Shown piece after piece: positions 1 to 7,013 of a stretch of DNA of 64,000 bases. The position numbers were made by a program, and so were the translations under genes. The notes under the pieces are model-generated. The model did not search any database. It had not been told where the DNA came from and worked only from the letters and a program-made list of their open reading frames with translations. Every line of letters starts with the position of its first letter. Position 1 is the stretch's first letter. The DNA comes from Tenacibaculum agarivorans (lineage in GTDB: Bacteria > Bacteroidota > Bacteroidia > Flavobacteriales > Flavobacteriaceae): contig NZ_MSMP01000001.1 of the NCBI RefSeq assembly GCF_001936575.1, positions 347,436-411,435 on the forward strand, written 5' to 3'.

Positions 1-855
1 ACTGCATTCTCTAAAGCTTTGGATGCCTTAGACAACAGAAACAACATTATTATTGCCATTTTCGGAAATGGTTTCTTTTTATTAGATATCATAAACACCT
101 TACGAATTGAAAAATGGATTGCAAATTATAAAAATACTGTTGAAAAATGGTTTGATGTGATTACCTATTTTGATGCTTATAATAGTTTAGGTAATTATAC
201 TTTTAATCATCCAGAATATGTATTTCCAGAAATAAAACAAAGTACAGCTATTTTAGACACAAAAGGTTTGGGACACCCATTACTTAAAAAAGAGAAAAGA
301 GTTGATAATGACATCTTAATAGACAAAGAACAATTCTTTATTGTTACAGGAGCAAATATGGCTGGTAAAAGCACATTTTTACGTACTGTTTCACTTAATA
401 TAGTTATGGCAAATATTGGATTACCTGTTTGCGCAACATCCTGTGCTTATTCTCCAATACAATTAATTACTAGTATGCGAACTAGTGATTCTTTAACTGA
501 TGATAGTTCTTATTTTTTCTCAGAGTTAACACGATTAAAATTTATAGTAGATACAATTGAAACGGATCCTTATTTTATCATTTTAGATGAAATTTTAAAA
601 GGAACTAACAGTACTGATAAAGCTATAGGTTCGAAGAAGTTTGTTGAAAAATTAGTAGGATCTAATGCTACTGGAATTATAGCTACACACGACTTAAGCC
701 TTTGCGAAATAGAAAATGAATTAACCGCAATTAAAAATTACTATTTTGATGCTGAAATTGTTAATGATGAACTTTATTTTGATTACACCTTTAAAAAAGG
801 AATATGTAGAAATATGAATGCTAGTTTCTTATTAAAAAAGATGGAAATTATTTAA
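1..855 (+). CDS. MutS-related ATPase, 3' part of gene (5' end outside window)
   Basis: The frame is open from base 1, so this is the C-terminal 284 codons of a longer protein. It carries the MutS domain V ATPase: Walker A TGANMAGKSTFLRT, then FFSELTRL, Walker B FIILDEILKGT and the ATHD switch near the end. It is not the housekeeping MutS, which is complete at 11647-14256. In Flavobacteria a second, shorter MutS-like protein with an N-terminal membrane region is common, and this fragment fits that family. Its substrate is unknown; it binds and hydrolyses ATP, probably as a dimer. A TTG near base 19 is not a believable start because the homologous region continues upstream of it. Confidence 0.85.
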   Translation, partial: TAFSKALDALDNRNNIIIAIFGNGFFLLDIINTLRIEKWIANYKNTVEKWFDVITYFDAYNSLGNYTFNHPEYVFPEIKQSTAILDTKGLGHPLLKKEKRVDNDILIDKEQFFIVTGANMAGKSTFLRTVSLNIVMANIGLPVCATSCAYSPIQLITSMRTSDSLTDDSSYFFSELTRLKFIVDTIETDPYFIILDEILKGTNSTDKAIGSKKFVEKLVGSNATGIIATHDLSLCEIENELTAIKNYYFDAEIVNDELYFDYTFKKGICRNMNASFLLKKMEII

Positions 856-903
856 AACTAAACATGTCACATTGAGTGATTTTTCAGAATAAAATGAAGA
901 AAA

Positions 904-941
904 ATTGTATCGAGATGTTAACAAATCGCTCTCGATACAAT
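904..941. repeat. Inverted repeat ATTGTATCGAG / CTCGATACAAT
   Basis: Arms at 904-914 and 931-941 are perfect 11-bp inverted repeats with a 16-base loop. Related TTCTCGATACA and ATTGAGAAG sequences occur at about 5865-5925 and 27830-27890, so this is one copy of a degenerate intergenic repeat family. It could also end transcription between the two convergent genes, but no good T-run follows. Confidence 0.6.
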
Positions 942-977
942 CCTAATCGGTTCTTGAATCGTTACCAATTAACCCTT

Positions 978-1349
978 TTACTGTATTGCTTTAGCAATAA
1001 ACCCCTTTATTTTTAATAATTTTCGTTCTTGCTTAGCGTTTGAAAAAACAGTTATTGCTTTTGAAAATTTACCCAGCCTCTTTGTATCGTAAGATACTGA
1101 TATACTTCCTTTTTCTCCTGGCATAATTGGTTTCTCGGGTTTTTGCGGAACTGTACACCCACAAGTTGATTTAATTTGCTTCACAATTAGAGGAGCATCA
1201 CCTATATTGGTAAACTCAAATACTCGTAATCCTTCTGATCCCTGAGCTATCTTTCCATAATCAATAGTTTCATTCTCAAATTTAAACTCTTGCGCATTAC
1301 CACCTATTGCAAAGGCTAAAAGCAGTAAAAATGTAATTTGTACTTTCAT
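978..1349 (-). CDS. DUF1573 family secreted protein
   Basis: This 123-residue protein has a Sec signal peptide (residues 1-20, cut after GNAQ). One DUF1573 immunoglobulin-like domain follows, with the family's STCGCTVP motif at residues 61-68. The fold is the ASPM/SPD-2/Hydin type and members are exported to the periplasm or cell surface; no reaction is known. The start lies 19 bases after the stop of the thioredoxin-like gene on the same strand, so the two are probably one operon and may act together in envelope redox or folding. That link is an inference from position. Confidence 0.85.
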   Translation of the reverse strand: MKVQITFLLLLAFAIGGNAQEFKFENETIDYGKIAQGSEGLRVFEFTNIGDAPLIVKQIKSTCGCTVPQKPEKPIMPGEKGSISVSYDTKRLGKFSKAITVFSNAKQERKLLKIKGFIAKAIQ

Positions 1350-1368
1350 AATATATAGTTTTTAATTG

Positions 1369-2250
1369 TTAACTCTTAGCATGTATTTCTTGAATTAGTT
1401 CTTTAATTTTTTTGTTTTCAGGATAAAGGCTCAATGCTTTATAGAATTGCTCTAATGCTTCTTTATACTTTTTTTGTTCATAATACAATGTTCCCAAACT
1501 GCTATATGTAACATAATTATTCGGATAGATTTTGGTGTTCAATTCAAATATATACGCCGCTTTATCAAACTCTTTATTTCTTAACTTCACAAAACCATAA
1601 GTATTCAGTTCTCTTGTTCCTTTTGTTATTTCTGGAAGGAAATGAAGTAACTGTTTTTCCATAGACTGAACACTATCTTTTGAATTTTTCAAGAGATTCT
1701 CTATAAGCTCTACAGCTCTGTATTTAGGATAATACTTTTCTTTAGTAACAATATTCAGCAAATCTCTTTCAAAAGTTTCTTTAGGATCTTCCACTATTCT
1801 ATTAACTTCTTTTCCTTCTTTATACACTATAAATGTTGGGACTCTGTGAATATTCAATCCTTTTTCTTCTCTATTTGGAGATTGCTTATAGGCTTCTTTT
1901 TTTCTATCTACAGCAAAAACTTCAAGATTTTCTTTTGGAAATCCCGCCTCTTCAAGCACTTTATAAAAAATAGGAAGATTACGTTTGCTATCTCCACACC
2001 AAGAGCCAAAAAACACTTTTATGTTATAGTCTTTTAATTTACTCTTTAACTCAGTTATTACTTTATCATTAGTCAAATACTTTTGGTGATTTTTAGCAAA
2101 CCAATCAAATGCTGAGGAATTAAAACCTTCTTTATCTACTTTTCCCAATAACATTTCGTTTCCTTTCTCATCTTTAGTTATAAAATTTAGTTGTGCATCT
2201 ATACCTATAAAAGAGACTAAAAGCAAAAGGATGGTCATATTTTTTTTCAT
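1369..2250 (-). CDS. Periplasmic thioredoxin-fold protein with C-terminal TPRs
   Basis: This 293-residue protein has a signal peptide (residues 1-19), then a thioredoxin-like domain at about 40-165 with the active-site segment FFGSWCGDSKR (WCGDS at 84-88) and the cis-proline RVPT at 136-139. About two TPR units follow at 215-290 (for example YSSLGTLYYEQKKYKEALEQFYKAL). The active site is CxxS rather than CxxC, so it has only one catalytic cysteine. That is unusual for a dithiol oxidoreductase and suggests a monothiol, chaperone or mixed-disulfide role. It is the first gene of a pair with the DUF1573 gene downstream. Confidence 0.8.
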   Translation of the reverse strand: MKKNMTILLLLVSFIGIDAQLNFITKDEKGNEMLLGKVDKEGFNSSAFDWFAKNHQKYLTNDKVITELKSKLKDYNIKVFFGSWCGDSKRNLPIFYKVLEEAGFPKENLEVFAVDRKKEAYKQSPNREEKGLNIHRVPTFIVYKEGKEVNRIVEDPKETFERDLLNIVTKEKYYPKYRAVELIENLLKNSKDSVQSMEKQLLHFLPEITKGTRELNTYGFVKLRNKEFDKAAYIFELNTKIYPNNYVTYSSLGTLYYEQKKYKEALEQFYKALSLYPENKKIKELIQEIHAKS

Positions 2251-2438
2251 GGTTTATGTGTTTTTTTTCTCAAAACTAATAGCAAGATGGTTTTTAAAAA
2301 AAGAGAACTTAACACACTACATATAAATCGGTACAAACAACATTAACCAGCGTATAAAGTGCTTTTTATACTTCTTTTGCTGCATTTTGTACTTGATCTT
2401 ATTGTAATAGCGTTTAAATCTGTATTTTCATCTTGACA

Positions 2439-3407
2439 ATGGAAATTCTTAAAAAACACATTTCACAACTATTAGTACACCTATTATTTTGGGTGCTTTT
2501 TATATGTATATCATTATTTGTATTCTCAGAATACTATTGGTCTGAAAATCCTTTTTTACAATACCTATCTATTCTTATTTGTATAGTGTATACTAATAAT
2601 TTCTTATTGCTTCCTTATTTTGTAAAAAAGAAAAGCTATTTTATTTACGCTATTATTTTCATTGCAATTTCATTTTTTGCTACTCAATTGTACTGCAACG
2701 TTTTTACACGATGTGGATGTACAATAATGAAATGTTTAAGTGATTATTTATGGCAAAGTTTAGTTCCTTTAATCTTTTTCTCTTTTGTTTGGATACTCTT
2801 TAAGTATTTAGAACGAGAGGACGAACTTCAAAAAGCACAACAAGAACGCACAGCAATGGAACTTAAGTTTTTAAAATCTCAAATGAATCCACATGTACTT
2901 TTTAATAACTTAAATACAATCTATTCTTATGCTATTGAAAAACCAGACGAAACTCCAGATTTGATTTTAAAACTATCTGATAATTTAAAACATGTATTGT
3001 ATGAAAGTAATGCAGATTTTATTCCTTTAGAAAATGAACTACAATACGTTACTAATTATATCGATTTTCAAAGAATACGAATTGAGGGCGTTAAAAAACT
3101 AAATTATACTTCAACCATTAACAATACCAATTACCAAATTGCTCCACTACTTTTAATCGCTATTATAGAAAATGCTTTTAAACATAGTACGCCCAATAGT
3201 ACTATTACTATTAGCATTTTTCAAGAAGACTCAAACATTATTTGTTTTTGTGAAAACGAATATGATGCTGCTAAAATTTCAGAAAGCACAAATATTGGGT
3301 TACAAAATTTAGAAAAAAGACTACACTTACTTTATGAAGATAAGTATAGTTTACAAATTAAGACTGATGCAACATTTTCAGTAACGCTAAAACTAAATTT
3401 AGTATGA
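2439..3407 (+). CDS. LytS-type sensor histidine kinase
   Basis: This 322-residue protein has four hydrophobic segments in residues 10-130, then a coiled linker (EREDELQKAQQERTAMELKFLKSQ). The His_kinase domain follows with the box QMNPHVLFNNLN (family usual QINPHFLFN, phosphoacceptor His) and the ATPase N-box IAIIENAFKH. The G-box is short (IGLQNLEKRL). I chose the ATG at 2439 rather than a TTG six bases upstream. The stop overlaps the start of the LytTR regulator by 4 bases, so the two form a translationally coupled pair. The signal sensed is unknown. Confidence 0.9.
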   Translation: MEILKKHISQLLVHLLFWVLFICISLFVFSEYYWSENPFLQYLSILICIVYTNNFLLLPYFVKKKSYFIYAIIFIAISFFATQLYCNVFTRCGCTIMKCLSDYLWQSLVPLIFFSFVWILFKYLEREDELQKAQQERTAMELKFLKSQMNPHVLFNNLNTIYSYAIEKPDETPDLILKLSDNLKHVLYESNADFIPLENELQYVTNYIDFQRIRIEGVKKLNYTSTINNTNYQIAPLLLIAIIENAFKHSTPNSTITISIFQEDSNIICFCENEYDAAKISESTNIGLQNLEKRLHLLYEDKYSLQIKTDATFSVTLKLNLV

Positions 3408-4087
3408 TTACCTGTATTATTATAGAAGATGAATTACCTGCACAGAACATTCTTAAGAATTTTGTAGGTAAAATTCCTGATATTACCATAACTGCTACTT
3501 TTCAAACGGCAGAAGAAGCAAGTCTATATTTAAAAACAAATAGTGTAGATTTTGTATTCTTAGACATCAATCTTCCTGATTATATGGGGCTCGATTTTAT
3601 TAAAACGGTGCTAAATCCACCTCTTATTATTATTACTACAGCATATCCTAATTATGCCTTAGATAGTTTCGAATTAGAAACTATTGTTGATTATCTGGTA
3701 AAACCTTTTTCTTTTGATCGTTTTTTAAAAGCCATTCATAAAATTAAAAAGAGCACAAATAGTGTAGAAAAACAACCTCCTAAATCCATTGTTTTAAATA
3801 TTGATAAAACATTACACAAATTATCTATTGAAGATATCCTATATATAGAATCTGATAGAAATTACATCACTTTTGTAACCATTGGTAAAAAACTTGTGAT
3901 TATTGATACATTGAAGAGATGGAAAGAAAATTTATCCGATGCATTTTTCCACGTTCATAAATCTTACATCGTAAATATGCATCATATTGAAAAGGTTTCT
4001 GGAAATGTAATTTATATTAGAGATAAAAAAATTCCTATCGGAAGAGTTTTTAAAGCTGATTTTTTTAAAAAGTTTGACACTAAATAA
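3404..4087 (+). CDS. LytTR-family response regulator
   Basis: This 227-residue protein has a receiver domain at about 1-115 with the acidic pair ED, phosphoacceptor Asp in FVFLDINLPD, TTAYP and the conserved Lys in LVKPF. A LytTR DNA-binding domain covers about 130-225 (DILYIESDRNYITFVT, FFHVHKSYIVNMHHIEKV). It pairs with the LytS kinase immediately upstream, overlapping its stop by ATGA. LytTR regulators of this type usually control a few nearby or surface-related genes; the target here is not evident. Confidence 0.92.
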   Translation: MITCIIIEDELPAQNILKNFVGKIPDITITATFQTAEEASLYLKTNSVDFVFLDINLPDYMGLDFIKTVLNPPLIIITTAYPNYALDSFELETIVDYLVKPFSFDRFLKAIHKIKKSTNSVEKQPPKSIVLNIDKTLHKLSIEDILYIESDRNYITFVTIGKKLVIIDTLKRWKENLSDAFFHVHKSYIVNMHHIEKVSGNVIYIRDKKIPIGRVFKADFFKKFDTK

Positions 4088-4216
4088 TTCTTCATTTTAG
4101 ACTCATCAGTGCACCTGTAGGCATTGATTTTTATGAACTTCCTAACTTAAAATTAACTTAAGAGTTTAATTTTTATATCTTAAAATTTTATTAAAAACAC
4201 ATTTAAAATGCGTTTT

Positions 4217-4250
4217 TTGCTTTTTTAATTGAAAAATATATGTACTTTTG
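4217..4250 (+). promoter_or_regulatory. Bacteroidota promoter for the small secreted protein gene
   Basis: A -33 TTG (4217-4219) is followed after 23 bp by the -7 element TACTTTTG (4243-4250), matching the TTG/TAnnTTTG consensus. It predicts a start near 4256 and a leader of about 170 bases. A second -7 match, TATTTTTG, lies at 4374-4381, nearer the gene and without a clear -33 element. Confidence 0.65.
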
Positions 4251-4428
4251 CGCCCGCAATTGAGAATTTATCAATGTTAGATAATTGTTAAGTTCTTTAA
4301 AAAGATCATAAAAAACATGTAAAAAAGACTTTTTGTTAATATAGCAAATCGCTCAAAAACAATTATCCGAAAGTATTTTTGCCATGTAATTTTTAACGAA
4401 AAATAATAAAACCCAAAATAAAAAAAAG

Positions 4429-4761
4429 ATGAGAAAATTAGTAGTATTAGTTGTAGTAGCTTTAGTAAACTTTTCAGCATTTGCAAACAACGCTAGACCA
4501 GCAGAAGTGATTAAATCTGAATTAAGATCTGAGATTATTAAATTATTAGGAAAAGCAAACTTTGAGTTAGCTGAAAAAGAATCTACTGTAGTAGAATTTA
4601 CAGTAAATCAAAAAGGAGAAATCATTGTTTTAACTGTTAACTCTAACAATAGTTTAGTTGATACTTTTGTAAAGAACAAATTAAACTACAAAGTAATCAC
4701 TAACAATAATGTAGCTAAAGGTAAAACTTTCAAAATGCCTTTAACTCTTATCGCAGAATAA
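4429..4761 (+). CDS. Small secreted protein of unknown function
   Basis: This 110-residue protein has a signal peptide (MRKLVVLVVVALVNFSAFA). The mature part has alternating strands (VVEFTVNQKGEIIVLTVNSNN) that resemble the C-terminal fold of TonB/TolA-like proteins, but it is too short to assign. Similar small proteins are common and often abundant in Flavobacteriaceae. It stands alone with its own promoter, a long AT-rich leader and a strong terminator, so it is monocistronic and probably well expressed. No function is proposed. Confidence 0.75.
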   Translation: MRKLVVLVVVALVNFSAFANNARPAEVIKSELRSEIIKLLGKANFELAEKESTVVEFTVNQKGEIIVLTVNSNNSLVDTFVKNKLNYKVITNNNVAKGKTFKMPLTLIAE

Positions 4762-4808
4762 TCATATACGAGTAGTATTTTTAGTAATAAATTATCCCTC
4801 AATTTAAA

Positions 4809-4841
4809 AACCAGTAAGAAGTCAGCTTACTGGTTTTTTGT
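4809..4841 (+). terminator. Rho-independent terminator
   Basis: A perfect 10-bp stem, AACCAGTAAG (4809-4818) and CTTACTGGTT (4826-4835), has a 7-base loop and is followed by TTTTT. It ends the 4429-4761 transcript. Confidence 0.9.
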
Positions 4842-4862
4842 TATATATAAGTTTATATAAAC

Positions 4863-4943
4863 AAAAAGAGGTTGCTTTACAGCAACCTCTAAATAATCCC
4901 CTAAGATGTTTTCACCCTCTTATTACATTGTGGATGATCACCG
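4863..4943 (-). ncRNA. Candidate small RNA, array copy 1
   Basis: The transcript is predicted from a -7 element TACCTTTG (4954-4947, minus strand) to an intrinsic terminator. The terminator stem AGAGGTTGCT/AGCAACCTCT (4867-4890) closes a GUAA loop and is followed by U5. Order of parts: conserved 5' end GUGAUCAUCCAC; a weak stem AUGU/ACAU holding AGAGGGUG in its loop; the single-stranded run UUAGGGGAUUA; and the terminator. No start codon with a usable frame exists (the AUG is followed by UAA). It belongs to a family of four in this locus. Expression is inferred, not seen. Confidence 0.75.
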
Positions 4944-4946
4944 ATA

Positions 4947-5012
4947 CAAAGGTATGACCAAGTCACTAGTTTATAAAGGGGATTTCCGCAGCATATATTG
5001 TGGATTTATGTA
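4947..5012 (-). promoter_or_regulatory. Promoter and double operator of array RNA 1
   Basis: The -7 element TACCTTTG is at 4954-4947. Two GGATTT boxes (as read on the + strand) lie at 4980 (GGGGATTTCCGCA) and 5002 (TGTGGATTTATGTA), 22 bp apart, the first 26 bp from the -7 T. There is TTT rather than TTG at the -33 position, as expected for an activator-dependent promoter. Confidence 0.65.
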
Positions 5013-5189
5013 GTAGTGATTACTTTTTACAATAGTGAGATTATGAAAAGAAATCAGTTACACTAATTGCAACAGAAAACTGCTTTTCATTACACTTTTT
5101 TGTAATGATATTTTTAATCAATTATGATGGAATAAAAAGTTAGTTATTGAAATTCGAATCCTCAAAATGGATTCATAAAAAACTGAAGA

Positions 5190-5273
5190 AAAAAAAAGAG
5201 GTTGTTCCCACAACCTCTCATATAATCCCCTAAAATGTTTTTCACCCTCTTATTACATTGTGGATGATCACAC
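5190..5273 (-). ncRNA. Candidate small RNA, array copy 2
   Basis: It has the same architecture as copy 1. The -7 element is TACCTTTG (5284-5277) and the terminator stem is AGAGGTTGT/ACAACCTCT (5197-5218) with loop GGGA and a long U-tract. The inner stem is AAUGU/ACAUU around AGAGGGUG, followed by UUUUAGGGGAUUAUAUG. Compared with copy 1 the terminator loop-closing pairs have changed on both sides, preserving pairing and a GNRA-type tetraloop. Confidence 0.75.
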
Positions 5274-5276
5274 GCA

Positions 5277-5342
5277 CAAAGGTAGAACCAAGTCACTAGT
5301 TTATAAAGGGGATTTCCGCAGCATATATTGTGGATTTATGTA
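5277..5342 (-). promoter_or_regulatory. Promoter and double operator of array RNA 2
   Basis: The -7 element TACCTTTG is at 5284-5277. GGATTT boxes are at 5310 (GGGGATTTCCGCA) and 5332 (TGTGGATTTATGTA): 22 bp spacing, 26 bp from the -7 T, identical to copy 1. Confidence 0.65.
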
Positions 5343-5518
5343 GCAGTGATTACTTTTTACAATAGTGAGATTATGAAAAGAAATCAGTTACACTAATTGC
5401 AACAAAAAACTGCTTTTCATTACCCTTTTTGTAATGATATTTTTAATCAATTATGATGGAATAAAAAGTTAGTTATTGAAATTCGAATCCTCAAAACGGA
5501 TTCATAAAAATCTGAAAC

Positions 5519-5601
5519 AAAAAAAGAGGTTGTTCCCACAACCTCTCATATAATCCCCTAAAATGTTTTTCACCCTCTTATTACATTGTGGATGATCACA
5601 C
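5519..5601 (-). ncRNA. Candidate small RNA, array copy 3
   Basis: The RNA body is essentially identical to copy 2 (terminator stem 5525-5546, loop GGGA; run UUUUAGGGGAUUAUAUG). The -7 element is TACCTTTG at 5612-5605. The upstream spacer diverges from copies 1 and 2 beyond the operator, so the conserved unit is RNA plus promoter plus operator. Confidence 0.75.
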
Positions 5602-5604
5602 GCA

Positions 5605-5670
5605 CAAAGGTAAAACCAAGTCACTCGTTTATAAAGGGGATTTCCGCACTGTAGCGTGTGGATTTATGTA
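5605..5670 (-). promoter_or_regulatory. Promoter and double operator of array RNA 3
   Basis: The -7 element TACCTTTG is at 5612-5605. GGATTT boxes are at 5638 and 5660, with the same 22 bp spacing and 26 bp offset although the bases between the boxes differ (CTGTAGCG instead of GCATATAT). Confidence 0.65.
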
Positions 5671-5699
5671 GTGGTGATCTCTGTTTATGATTAAAAGTG

Positions 5700-5985
5700 A
5701 GGGCAGGAAATTTACTAAGCTTTTTACAATTAACACGATAGGTAAACAACCTAAGTTAGATTAGTGTCATTTTAAAATTAGTGTTTTAATTTTAACATCA
5801 CTTCTAGTGAAATTACCTGTAATATAACTAAGAGAAATTTTGTGCTGAATCAAATTCAGCAGAGCTATTGAGAAGCTTTCAATATGCATATTGTTCTCGA
5901 TACACTTTTACTTTTGATTTCGACTAAGCTCAATCACCAGAAAAAGCACTCGAACTGACAATTAGTGTTTTGAAGACTTAACTGA
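5700..5985. other. Spacer with degenerate interspersed repeat
   Basis: No gene was seen. The stretch holds a repeat-like segment around 5850-5940 (CTGAATC..GATTCAG type, TTCTCGATACA) related to the copies at 904-941 and about 27780-27900, and marks where the tandem unit structure is interrupted between RNA copies 3 and 4. Confidence 0.5.
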
Positions 5986-5998
5986 TCAAAATATGAAG

Positions 5999-6076
5999 CA
6001 AAAAAAAGAGGCTGTCACGCAACCTCTTATATAATCCCCTAAAATGTTTTCACCCTTACATTGTGGATGATCACTG
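5999..6076 (-). ncRNA. Candidate small RNA, array copy 4 (diverged)
   Basis: This diverged copy has -7 element TACATTTG (6087-6080) and terminator stem AGAGGTTG/CAGCCTCT (one G-U pair, 6007-6027) with U7. It lacks the AAUAAGAG segment of copies 1-3. It keeps the 5' end GUGAUCAUCCACAAUGUAA, the AGGGUG loop closed by AAUGU/ACAUU, and UUUUAGGGGAUUAUAU. Conservation of exactly these parts, with changes elsewhere, argues that they are functional. Confidence 0.72.
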
Positions 6077-6079
6077 AAA

Positions 6080-6145
6080 CAAATGTATGGGATAGTCACA
6101 TTTTTATAAAGGGGATTTCCGCAAAAAAAAATGTGGATTTCTGCA
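6080..6145 (-). promoter_or_regulatory. Promoter and double operator of array RNA 4
   Basis: The -7 element TACATTTG is at 6087-6080. GGATTT boxes are at 6113 (GGGGATTTCCGCA) and 6135 (TGTGGATTTCTGCA), 22 bp apart and 26 bp from the -7 T. Confidence 0.65.
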
Positions 6146-6163
6146 AATGGTTGTTTTTGAACC

Positions 6164-6261
6164 AAAAAAAACCCTTCAACCACGTTGAAGGATTCAATTC
6201 TTCTTTCTAATCTTTCCAAGGAATTTTTCCCTTTGTTCGTTTGAACTATTAAACTAATTCG
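6164..6261 (-). ncRNA. Candidate small RNA 5, unrelated body
   Basis: The transcript is predicted from -7 element TACATTTG (6272-6265) to a terminator with stem CCTTCAAC/GTTGAAGG (6173-6191), loop of 3 and U8. The body differs from copies 1-4: hairpin GUUC-AAAC-GAAC, then AAAGGGAAAA..UUCCUUGG. It contains G-rich unpaired or weakly paired segments but not UUAGGGGA. Its promoter and operator geometry is the same as in the other four. A 93-codon frame crosses it but has no support as a gene. Confidence 0.6.
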
Positions 6262-6264
6262 ATA

Positions 6265-6330
6265 CAAATGTAACTAAGTTGTTTCTCCTCTGGAAAGGGA
6301 TATCTGTAACTGAAAATGTGGATTTCCGCA
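6265..6330 (-). promoter_or_regulatory. Promoter and double operator of small RNA 5
   Basis: The -7 element TACATTTG is at 6272-6265. A degenerate proximal box AGGGATATCTGTA (GGA at 6298) and a perfect distal box TGTGGATTTCCGCA (GGA at 6320) are 22 bp apart and 26 bp from the -7 T, exactly as in copies 1-4. The distal box ends 5 bases before the response-regulator stop codon. Confidence 0.62.
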
Positions 6331-6335
6331 ACGGG

Positions 6336-7013
6336 TTAATCCAATATACCTAACTCTTTAGCTTTCAGCACTAAATCTGTATTATTATTAGCTTGTAAGT
6401 CTGTTCTAAGTTTTGCCAATTTGTTTTCTATGGATCTAATTTTTAAAAAACTACCATCTTCTTTTTTTACAACCCCCTCTAAGTTACTGATCTTAGGGTG
6501 GTTTGGTAATTCTTTTAAAATTTGAATAGCTACATCATCCATTTGAATTTCAACTAATGCTCTTTTCAATAGCTTCTGATGAATTTCATGTGTGTAGTAT
6601 ATTTCGCCTGCTAACATTTTTTGAATGGCAAAATTTAACTCATTCGTATTACATTTTCCTTTTAGTAAATACGCTGAAGGTTCTAAGTTTCTAATTACAT
6701 TAAAAATACGATTGGTTTCAGAGTGCCCAGTAAGCACACCTACTTTAATATCTATATTTTCCGATCGTAATGTTTTAATTAGGTTTTCACCGCTATCTAT
6801 TTTAGAACTATTATCTGTATTATCGAAACTTAAATCTGTAAAAAGAATATCAAATGGCTCATCAACCAATGCTACTTTAATTTTAGCATAAGCATCATCA
6901 CACGAGTTTGTAGTTACAATATCTAAATTTTCTATTCCGTTTAAATACGAAAGTATTCCTTCAATGATTAACTGGTGATCGTCTGTTAAGAGTATTTTAG
7001 TAGTTTTAGGCAT
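6336..7013 (-). CDS. NarL/FixJ-type response regulator (divergent HTH)
   Basis: This 225-residue protein has a receiver domain at 1-125 with acidic pair DD (11-12), phosphoacceptor Asp60 (LFTDLSF), GVLTGHSE and YLLKGK. The C-terminal part (about 155-225) is a divergent LuxR/GerE-like helix-turn-helix; the segment SIENKLAKLRTDLQANNNTDLVLKAKELGIL lines up with the usual recognition-helix region. Its start overlaps the kinase stop by 8 bases. Downstream on the same strand lie five candidate RNA genes with paired GGATTT boxes, the best candidates for its target sites. That regulation is inferred from position and box geometry. Confidence 0.88.
   Translation of the reverse strand: MPKTTKILLTDDHQLIIEGILSYLNGIENLDIVTTNSCDDAYAKIKVALVDEPFDILFTDLSFDNTDNSSKIDSGENLIKTLRSENIDIKVGVLTGHSETNRIFNVIRNLEPSAYLLKGKCNTNELNFAIQKMLAGEIYYTHEIHQKLLKRALVEIQMDDVAIQILKELPNHPKISNLEGVVKKEDGSFLKIRSIENKLAKLRTDLQANNNTDLVLKAKELGILD

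Larger units (their letters stand above)
4863..5518. repeat. Two tandem near-identical units of about 328 bp, with a third partial unit
   Basis: Unit 1 (about 4863-5190) and unit 2 (about 5191-5518) are nearly identical along their whole length, including the 180-bp spacer between RNA genes. A third unit begins at 5519 but matches only to about 5690. Each unit holds one RNA gene with its promoter and operator. The near-identity of spacers suggests recent tandem duplication, or gene conversion. Confidence 0.9.

Noticed and set aside
904..941. Inverted repeat as an insertion-sequence end
   Set aside because: No transposase, target duplication or second end was seen; related words occur as isolated intergenic fragments.
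4277..4486. 69-codon hydrophobic frame on the minus strand
   Set aside because: It overlaps the leader and signal-peptide codons of the small secreted protein; its hydrophobicity is a result of AT-rich antisense sequence.
4863..6145. Tandem repeats considered as a CRISPR array
   Set aside because: Units are about 328 bp with conserved internal promoters and terminators, spacers are themselves repeated, and no cas genes are present.
5986..6267. 93-codon frame on the minus strand as a gene
   Set aside because: It crosses the promoter, body and terminator of RNA 5 and the operator of RNA 4, has poor composition and no recognisable domain.
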